DNA from: Chalara sp. BL73
Taxonomy: Eukaryota > Ascomycota > Leotiomycetes > Helotiales
Assembly: GCA_918026815.1 (NCBI GenBank)
Contig: CAKJVC010000068.1
Coordinates: forward strand, 1,922,001 to 1,986,000
Length of the DNA: 64,000 bases
Direction: 5' to 3'
Part shown: positions 55,765 through 64,000 of the stretch, in pieces
Layout of the letters: each line of letters opens with the position of its first letter
How positions within the stretch are numbered: the first letter of the stretch is position 1
Notes under the pieces: model-generated
The model's input: the letters and a program-made list of their open reading frames with translations, nothing else
Databases searched by the model: none
Told to the model about the DNA's origin: nothing
Position numbers and translations under genes: made by a program

Positions 55765-58700
55765 TCATGAAGCACCTTCTGGTCCCCCGGCTCCGGCAGC
55801 AACCTGCGAGTTAGCGGCTTGTGCAGCAGCCTGTGCGGCGAGGACGTCGGCTTGATGTACGACGCCTTGCACGACAGCCTGCTCATCGGGAGAGAGGTTA
55901 GTAGTAAGCGAAGAATAAAGCACGGGCTGCTCTTGTTGGAGTTCTGAGACTTGTTAGAGACACTGCTATCTCATTTTGGAAATTGCTTACTGAGCAGCGC
56001 AGTGCGGAAGAGTTGATAGGGCTCAACCTTGTCCAGAGGTGTTTCAAGGAGGCTCTCTTCGGCCAACTCATCATCATCATCATCATTATCCTCCAGATTC
56101 TGGAATTTCTGGGCCTCTTCATTTAAGAATTCAAGATATGCACTACTTTCGTCCTTGCCGTCGGTTTCATCGTCGGGCTCTGCTTCTTCAGTCCAGGTTG
56201 AATCATCTCCAGCCCATTCACTAATATTGAGGACATATTAGCAAGCTATTTCAGGTTGGGAAATATTTAAGAGATTAATGAAAGTGGATCTCTAAAACCA
56301 ATGTAAACTTACTCGTCGTCATCATCATCATAAGAACCATCATATGGTTCATCCTTGAGCGCTTCTTCCCGGTTTTTCATAGCCGCAGGGAGAGTTTGAA
56401 ATAATCGAACAACGCCTTGGAGAAGTCTCGGCCATCCCTGCTGAACACTGACGGGGACTTGCTCGGCGTTCAGAGAAAGGAGCGCAACAATAGCCGCTAT
56501 AGAGAGCTTCTTGTCGTGAACTCTGGAGAAGCTATCGATACTGGAGAACCACAAGCTGAAGAATTGATTTGTCCAATTGTTTGACTCGAGGACATGTAAC
56601 GTAAGTACCTACGAAAATCTCGTTAGCTTCGGCACTTCCTCTAACATGGAAGGCAAATTACTGGATTATAATAAATGGCGTTAATAACCATTTCCATCAA
56701 GTGTATACGGTAAGATTTGACTTTTGGCTCCTTGTTGAGAAGAGTCCGCATAGCCATGCCAACCTAATAATGTTAGTTTCTTAAATAAAAACACAATATC
56801 CCACTTACAAATTCGACAACGTGCTGATCAATATGGCCACGGATGCTGAGCATCATGCCCTCGGCCAGCTTGCAAGCACATATCCTATCTACACCTCCAA
56901 CTTTGTCATCCGTGAACATGTCTTGCACCATGCTGAACAAAGCGTCAAGATAGACTGGTTGCTGAATAAGGCTCTGTGCTCCATACTGAACAAAGTTGTC
57001 AAGCGCTGGAAGCATATCTTCAAGATATAATTCTGCACCAGCCTTAAATGTCGCGTGGATAAGCTCGAATGCTTGCCACATGGTAGGAGAAATCGATTTA
57101 GCTGCAAATGTACAGCTGTCAATAATCTCGAACACCTCATTGTAGAGATCATAGAGCTTGTTTTCGAGCGTGACTCTGATAACTGGCATGAGGATGGACT
57201 CCATGTGAAGCAAAACATCGGGCGTGCTTTCTAAAGTGAGAATTAGCGTTCCGATGGTTTGTAAAACTCCCAATGCAGTGATGCTCTTGTCGTCAAGGTA
57301 GTCACCGAAGCCCTCATCATCTTCTCGTCTGTCGTTCTTCTCCAGCAGTTCCCTCACAATTCGGAGATATGTATCACGCAATTGTTCGCTCAATGCAACA
57401 GCGAATGGTGTGAGTTCGGCCGCAAATACTTCAACAAAGTCTTCCATGACGTTGGACAACGCATCAACATCAACCTCATTAGCTAATTTCAGTAATTGCT
57501 GCATAATCTGTGGGATATTTTGTTGCATGTTGACTCGGATGATATCGTGACGGATGAGCGGCTGGAGCGCAAGCGCAGCCTCGACCCGAACCGGTAGTTC
57601 AGGATCAGCCATGCACTCTAGGATGTTGCGATAGATGATGAGCAAGTTATTTGGATCCTTGAAATCAAGCTGCTCAAATTTCTCAACAGTGTCGCAAGCA
57701 CGGGCACGGAGGAATCCTTTGGTGTTGCGGAAGTCAGGAAAGACGTATCTGACAAGGAAATACTCGACCTGCTCGGCAATTGGACTCTTCTTTCCAAGGA
57801 TTACACTTGAAAGGGTTCCGATCATGCGTAGAGCACCCTCCTTCGCAATATGGTTCTTCTCTCCTTCCGCGGCCGTCTCGTACTCGTTGACGATTGTGTT
57901 CACAAAAGAAAGGATCGTGAATGTGTTCTTCCGTCTCACCTTGGTGAGAGTGACGAGGAAATTGGTTGCTGCCACATCAGGAGCTGAGACTTCTTCGTAG
58001 TAATTCAACTTATGATGAAGATATTCTTCCGGATCCGTATCAAACTTCTCCACATCGTCCTCGCTGAGACACATAATAGGGAAAATGAAGTGGGTGACGA
58101 GGCTGTCCAAATGGGGTTTCAGATGTGTCCACATTGATTTTGGCTTTACACACTCGTCTAAGAAGACTAGTGTGTATGATAAGCAAGGTCTGCTAAGCCA
58201 TGTTGTCTTTGCTACCCATTTTTCAATTTGGCCGAGGTATCCCTTGAGAATCTCTGGAGCGAAATTTGTCATGAAATTCTTAGCAAATTCCGCATAGTCT
58301 TCTCCGTTTCCTTTTTGCAACGAAGCAGGATTGCCGTACCTATCATAATTAGCTGTCACATTCTCCATGTCCTGATAGAGCTCTGCATGTTTGTACCGGA
58401 CAAATAGTCGATTCAAATTGAAGTATGCCCACTTCTTCGCCTTCCACCAGTGGTTAGCCTCTCGCTCTCCTGTGTCTTCTGGCAAAGCGGTTGGCGGAAC
58501 CTCCTTTGCAACAGTATGAAGGAACAAAGAACACCACCCAATAACAACTGGTTGATCTCTCAAACACACTGCTAGATCAAACTACTATTTGTCAGCACCA
58601 TTCCTGCGCTTTCCAGCTCCTGACACTTACAAACGTTGCGTGCTTATAGGCTTTGAGCACAATATGCAGCATCTCACCAGCATCTTCGCTCGTCTCATTC

Positions 58701-59366
58701 ACCAAGCCTTGCCCGATTGTTAATAATCGCGGGAAAGTCAGCTCAACAATTTTATCGAACTGCTGCCGGTTCTCGCCTGATTTGAAGCGGTATACGCGAC
58801 ATATGGCAAGGAGGCATTGTAAACCAGCAAAAATAGATGCTGCATCGTTGGTATTTAGAAGTTGTTGAGTGATAGGAACAAAGTCGGTCCATATCTCTAA
58901 GTCATGGTGAAGGATCTTTTGTAGGATAGGAACTAGCTGCTGGCGAATACGTGGTGGAGATGACGCCAAAACAGGTAGCAACCGCGCTCGAAATCGACTC
59001 TTCTCTTCTTCAGTTATTGGCCTATTCTGCCCTTCCTCGCTCGGCGACCATCCTCTTGTGACTCGGTTTTTCAGGTAAACAACCGCTGCAGTCGTGCGTT
59101 AGCTGGTGGGGAGCTGGCGGGGTATTGTAGGTTGACGTACTCGACATGCGGACTTGATCCTCCTGCTCCGCTTGCAGAATATCGAGGAGGGCGTCTGTAA
59201 AGCCGGGATGCTCCTCCGCCTGCAAATTTTAGAGTAAACAACATGGCAGAGAGTAACCAAGCACGGGGATACGTACGGTCTTCAGATCGAGCTCAGCACG
59301 ACGTCGAACGTCTGCATCTGGGTCGATAGTCGCAATGATGCGACCACGTAGGACACCCGCATCCAT
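55765..59366 (-). CDS. SXM1: Importin-beta family karyopherin (Sxm1/Nmd5, importin-7/8 type)
   Basis: Eight exons: 59366-59277, 59219-59141, 59085-58631, 58581-56809, 56763-56662, 56608-56313, 56220-55991 and 55943-55765. All phases agree, giving 1067 residues, the usual length of the importin-7/8 group. The N-terminus (MDAGVLRGRIIATIDPDADVRRRAELDLKT) leads into the importin-beta N-terminal domain, then AVYLKNRVTRGW-like text (VVYLKNRVTRGW). HEAT repeats follow, including ANHWWKAKKWAYFNLNRLF and VRVEAALALQPLIRHD. Near the C-terminus is a strongly acidic stretch (YDDDDDDE, DNDDDDDELAEES), as is typical in this group. These receptors carry cargo such as ribosomal and tRNA-maturation factors into the nucleus with Ran. 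Gene starts head to head with the amine oxidase gene, about 1 kb apart. Confidence 0.94.
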
Positions 59367-60427
59367 GGTTGCAATCGCTTTGAAAAAATGTTCAGTGCAA
59401 AATACCTCGGGAGCTTCCCAAGACGGTGACCAGGCAGGCAGGACGACTGAAATTTCAAGTAGTATTTGAATTTGTGTGGAGGAGGTTAGCGGCAAGGCAG
59501 AAAATAGAGAGCGGTCTGAGAAAGGTACAGGTTTTAAGTTTTAGTGGGGCTGGGCTGGAACGCTTTTGGGTGTGTGTGTTGTTGTATTATTATTTTTTTA
59601 ACATTTTTTTTCCTCTTTCAGGTACCCAGCGGGCAAGACGACATTAAAGGAGGAAGGGGAGGAACTTGCATAATACAGATCCAGTGAGGTGTTCAGATTG
59701 ATTATGATTTGTATGCAATGCGAGCTTAAAATCTATATATATATACACATACAGATACATCTATCTTAGTCATCAGACTAGTGTAGTGTCAATCATACCT
59801 GAGGATATTTTGGTTGGATTTACAATTGATGACTTTTCTTAAGTCTGGTCACCCCAAGCAAGACAATAAATTTATCATCCAATATTATGCAATCAAACAT
59901 CTTACGCTACCTCGCTTTCTAGAGGCTCACCAACCTACCATCCAAGTCAATCTCGGCAAATAAGGGTCCTGTATCGGACACGTGACTTTACCTTAACAGT
60001 CTGACTAAGGCAGCAGATTGATGTATTAGGTTGATACAAAGCTCCTCATCCCATGCTCCCCTCGCTCGTGGGACAGTTGGCTCGTGTATGATCAGTAAAA
60101 GGATTATCAGGGTGTGTGGTGGGGGTGAATGGCTGCAACTGTAAAAGGAGGGGTGTGCATGGCACGGCTGGACTTTCCTAAAAAGGGTACGATGTTTTGG
60201 GGGGAGTTCCTCTCCTCTTCAAGGACAGTGAGGATTGCTTGCCTGTACCATTTTTGTGGCTATAACTACTTGGAAATGAATGGATATAAGACCCTCTATG
60301 CCCCATTCTCGCAGAAGAAAGATAAGCTCTCAAAACTTCTTCTCTTTTGCTTTCTAAGCCCTGCTCTCTTCCCCCAGTCCCTTATACTTCGCGCATTAAC
60401 ACATCCGTTCTAAATACCCCCATCAAT
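59367..60427. promoter_or_regulatory. Divergent promoter region (importin / amine oxidase)
   Basis: About 1.06 kb between two divergent starts. It contains an E-box-like ggacacgtgac at ~59977-59987, an AT microsatellite near 59735-59750 and the importin 5' leader. A plus frame 60129-60413 is not recognisable. Confidence 0.5.
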
Positions 60428-62839
60428 ATGTCAGACATAAATATACCGCATCCTCTGGATCAGCTATCTGTTAAAGAGTCTGATCAGGCAAGGCAGATTG
60501 TTCTCCACCTGCGCCGTAGGTAAAATTATGAAAAAAGCCACATCCATAGCCTCGAATAAGCAACTCCACAATCTCAAAGCGCCACTGATTCTCGAGAGTA
60601 CAGATTCGGAAGACACCTTAAATTTCCGCTTTATTACGCTCGAAGAACCACCCAAGAAAGAACTCTGCAAGTTTCTTGATTTTGAACATGCTGGCCAAGT
60701 AACTACGGAGACTCCCCGGCCACCCCGGATAGCTAAAGTTCAGTATGATATCATTCACGCAGATAAAACTCACCAGTGCGTAGAGTCGTGGATCGATATA
60801 GTGTCTGGGTTAGAAGTGAAACGTCGTGTTATTGATCAGATATGTCAGCCTGCAATTACGACGTATGTCAAATGCCGTACTCGTTACAACGCGGGATGGG
60901 TCCATTTAGCTAACTGCATTCTTTAGCCATGAGTTTCGGGCATTTTCCGAAGCATGTTTTGCATCGCCATTGTATAAGCAAGCTATTTCCGAGTTTAACC
61001 TGCCAGAGGGATTCGTCGTTAGTATAGATCCATGGCCATATGGTGGGCCAGATCCTGGTGAACTTATTCCTCGCTACACACAAGGCCTATGCTTTGCACG
61101 CGATACACGATCTGGAAATCCAGATTCGAATCATTATGGCTATCCACTACCTATCATTCCAGTCATGGATACTCGAAGCAAAGAAATTATCAGGATCGAC
61201 AAACTTGCTACTGGTGGCAAAGAAGATGGTCTAAACTACGGAACCCACGAGAGGAATGTAGTCGACCATTGTTCGCCTGCCGAATATGTTCCAGAACTTC
61301 TAGCTCAACCACTTCGAACAGATCTTAAACCCCTAAATGTTGTTCAACCTGATGGTCCTTCATTCCAAGTCGACGGAACTCTAATCAATTGGCAAAAGTG
61401 GAGGTTCCGGATCGGCTTTAACCCTCGTGAAGGTCTGACGCTCCATGACGTTCGTTATAATGGACGAAATGTACTATACCGGCTCAGCTTAAGTGAGATG
61501 ACTGTTCCTTATGGGGATCCGAGGCCGCCTTATCATAGAAAGCAAGCATTTGATTTCGGCGATGGTGGTGCGGGACGTGCTGCAAACAATCTTGCACTTG
61601 GTTGTGATTGTCTTGGTATGATAAGATACTTTGATGCGGTTTCAACTGAACTGGATGGTAAAGCCAGCGTGAGCAAGAATGTTGTTTGCTTGCATGAGCA
61701 AGACAATGGGATTGGTTGGAAACATACAAATTACACAAGTATGTGACGCGGTTTGGTGATCTAATTGGCGCTAACTCGTAAACAGCCCAAAGGGCAGTGG
61801 TGACGCGTTCTAGAGAACTGGTAGCCCAATTTATCATCACTCTGGCTAACTACGAATATATTTTTGCGTACAAGCTCGATCAAGCAGGCGGAATCACGAT
61901 TGAAACTAGAGCCACAGGTATTGTTAGTGTTGTGAATATAGACGCTGAAAAAACAAGCCCATGGGGAAATGTTGTTTCACCCGGGGCTCTTGCTCAAAAC
62001 CACCAGCATCTCTTTTGCATCCGCATAGACCCAGCAATTGACGGTCACCAGAACACCGTTGTGGCAGAGCAATCTTTGCCGATGCCGATATCCAAAGAGA
62101 CAAATCCATTTGGAAATGGTTACGAAGTCCGGCAGACACCAATCACAAAATCGCAATGGCTCGACGCATCTCCTTTTACTAACCTGACTATCAAGATAAT
62201 GAACCCATCGAAAATAAATCCTATCTCCAAGAAACCCGTCGCATACAAGTTCATACCATCAGCATCACAACTACTCCTCGCACACCCAGAAAGTGTAGTT
62301 GCCAAGAGAGCTCGGTTTGCTCAACATCACCTTTGGATAACGAAACATAAAGACGGCGAGCTTTGGGCGGGGGGCGAGTTCACAAATCAAAGTCAAAAAG
62401 AAGTCGATGGAGTCGTAGATGCAATCGCAAGAAATGAAAATGTTGAGAATGAAGATGTTATTGTGTGGAACGTTTTTGGCCTGACAGTAAGACTTTCCTT
62501 ACTACTGGTATAGGACCCGCACTGACGACGCCCTATAGCATAACCCACGCGTTGAGGATTGGCCTGTGATGTGAGCAAAACCTAGGCCACGAAAGAAATC
62601 CACGAATTATGTTGCTCAAGCTGATCCATTCCATTAGGCCTGTTGAAATCCACCAGTTGCATCTTCGTCCGGCAGACTTCTTTACGACCAATCCTGCTAT
62701 CGATGTACCAAGTGCCAAGAACGAGTCCTCCGTTCTTACATCTGATCACGTATGCTGCGATAGTGGAGAGATTCAAAAGGCACCAGATTCACATATGCAA
62801 AGCACGGGGCCAGACCTTAACCACAATACCGCAGCATGA
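60428..62839 (+). CDS. Copper amine oxidase (topaquinone-dependent)
   Basis: Six exons: 60428-60519, 60599-60862, 60927-61738, 61786-62486, 62539-62570 and 62638-62839, giving 700 residues; all phases agree. The N-terminus MSDINIPHPLDQLSVKESDQ is typical of fungal enzymes. Domains are the two N2/N3 units (EFNLPEGFVVSIDPWPYGGPDPGE) and the catalytic beta-sandwich. Active-site marks: the catalytic Asp region GCDCLGMIRYFDAV, the TPQ precursor in LANYEYIF, copper ligands in NHQHLFCIRID and the third His in THNPRVEDWPVM. The last is assembled from two small exons. The enzyme oxidatively deaminates primary amines, giving aldehyde, ammonia and peroxide. No C-terminal SKL-type peroxisomal signal is seen, although many fungal members are peroxisomal. 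Confidence 0.96.
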
Positions 62840-63575
62840 ATGGCGATGCTAGCGGCTTCAAGCGCAGCAATTAGGGTGAGGTAAAAAGCTCCTCCTGAGG
62901 TGTGATACAAATTGTCATAATTTTGACTATCCACCAGACACTCCAATTCGTCCCTTTCTTCCCTCCTCAAAACCCAAGCCAATTGGAAACTAGTAATTGA
63001 CATTCCGCTAGGCGTCTAACCACAATTATGATATGTCCCTATTCAGGTATTGTTGAATGCCTTGGATTCCTTGCTCATGAGATTTAGCCCTCATGTTTTA
63101 AGTGGGAGTTGCGTTTGTTAGCCTGTTGAACGAGTATTCTATTGAGGAGCGGACTGTGGATCTAAATCATTGAATTTACTAATTCTTATTATGCTCTTCC
63201 GTTGTGTACTAGCTCTCACTTCTAGACCTGTTATTTTCTTTTCGAAGGTTCTGAGAGTACATTTATTTTATTATGCGGTAATGCAGGTACAATATATGTA
63301 TATTCATGCCTGATGGCAGTCTCAACAGAGTAAGGTTTTTATCAGGGCTGCTTTAGAGTGCGACTAATCAAGCCTCAACTGCGGATTCAGCACAGCAGTC
63401 TGTCACTCAGATTCTACGTCCAACCTAAAACTTTTTGAATACATAATCTACCGCTCATGCTTCAAGCTTTGCATCTCTTTCACTAGAATATTTTCAGACC
63501 CAGAACTGGAGCAAAGTCGTTCGGACAACATACACCCAGCGAAGATTCACAATACGTGCAACCGCCATTTTTACG
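62840..63575. other. Intergenic region
   Basis: It holds the amine oxidase 3' flank and the upstream region of the last gene. No feature was recognised. Confidence 0.5.
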
Positions 63576-64000
63576 ATGATTCAGGACATGCTTGATATAG
63601 CGCTGCCTAAGACAGACAAAGTCGAGCTCGATTTTTCGAAGTGTGGGATATCGGGGATTATTGAGGCTACTCTGGCAACTTTTACTTACACCATTAGGGT
63701 GCTGGAGACTGATACTTCAGCTAGTGAGGAACTGGGCAATATACAAGCTACTGACAGTGACCAAACGTTTACCTGCTTCATGAAACTTCCTCTTGGGCTC
63801 CGAATCCAAACATGGCGATGGCGCACTATCCAGCCTCTCTTAAAATGAAGCTCAGAATCGATCGAAGAGCCAGACGGACGGAGTTACGTACGATAAAAAT
63901 AAAACATGCTGTTCTTGCTTCCATCCCTCTTGTGTACCGGGAAGCCGCTATTGAGTATAGAAGAACCAACGCCAAATTTCAGGAAGATTTGGCACTCCAA
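63576..64000 (+). CDS. 2EXR-type hypothetical protein, partial or decayed
   Basis: A first frame (63576-63848, 90 codons) starts MIQDMLDIALPKTDKVELDF. It ends in TFTCFMKLPLGLRIQTWRW, which matches the start of the 2EXR domain (xFxxFxxLPLELRxxIW), a family of unknown function expanded in fungi. The frame then stops at 63848. Another frame continues to the window end with a coding-like run (IKHAVLASIPLVYREAAIEY), equivalent to the second half of the domain (the CRESR-type region). An intron or a frameshift must connect them; no good splice pair was found. The gene is cut by the window edge, so decay cannot be separated from an unseen intron. Confidence 0.5.

Noticed and set aside
1..64000. CRISPR arrays, bacterial operons, rRNA genes and virus-like genes
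   Set aside because: No regularly spaced identical repeats, no Shine-Dalgarno-type layout, and no conserved rRNA or viral hallmark protein was seen in any frame.

Overview
The window is nuclear DNA of a filamentous ascomycete (Pezizomycotina; a leotiomycete-like fungus is my best guess, not proven). The reasons are many short introns of about 44-160 bases with GT..AG ends, fungus-specific families (DUF3176, Zn2Cys6 regulator, 2EXR, fungal copper amine oxidase), a pol III tRNA gene with an intron, and long AT-rich gaps with decayed genes. There is no operon logic; neighbours are mostly functionally unrelated. No secondary-metabolite cluster, CRISPR array or virus-like gene was seen.

Layout. 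1-5.6 kb: 3' end of the VPS34 PI3-kinase gene, a scar where a truncated medium-chain reductase abuts the tail of an unknown gene, a 487-bp non-autonomous hAT-type element with an 8-bp target duplication, then PRP38. 6-14 kb: a DUF3176 membrane protein, a phosphorylase-like single-domain protein, a truncated dCTP deaminase/dUTPase-like gene, a degenerate ~95-bp tandem repeat and an intron-containing tRNA-Gly(GCC). 14.5-19 kb: a small membrane protein, a tail-anchored inositol polyphosphate 5-phosphatase (INP54 type) and a conserved fungal protein. 19-26 kb: a flavin monooxygenase pseudogene with three frameshifts, an MFS transporter and a Cys-rich-N-terminus unknown protein. 26.6-28.8 kb: complex I 9.5-kDa subunit and OST48/WBP1, head to head. 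29.8-37.9 kb: a very large BEACH/WD40 protein. 39-45.5 kb: vacuolar subtilisin PRB1 and a 1223-residue disordered protein. 46.5-53.6 kb: a frame-damaged hypothetical gene and a Zn2Cys6 regulator flanked by two diverged inverted copies of a ~0.8-kb sequence. 55.7-64 kb: an importin of the SXM1/NMD5 class, a copper amine oxidase and the start of a 2EXR-type gene.

Housekeeping genes (VPS34, PRP38, INP54, WBP1, nuo9.5, BPH1, PRB1, importin) act in membrane traffic, splicing, glycosylation, respiration, vacuolar proteolysis and nuclear import. Between them lie accessory or decaying genes. The most unusual items are the inverted repeat pair around the regulator gene, the hAT-like element, the five-copy ~95-bp array and several genes whose reading frames are broken at one point. 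No clearly new multi-gene system was found. Exon borders were placed by hand from splice signals and phase and have not been checked against transcripts.
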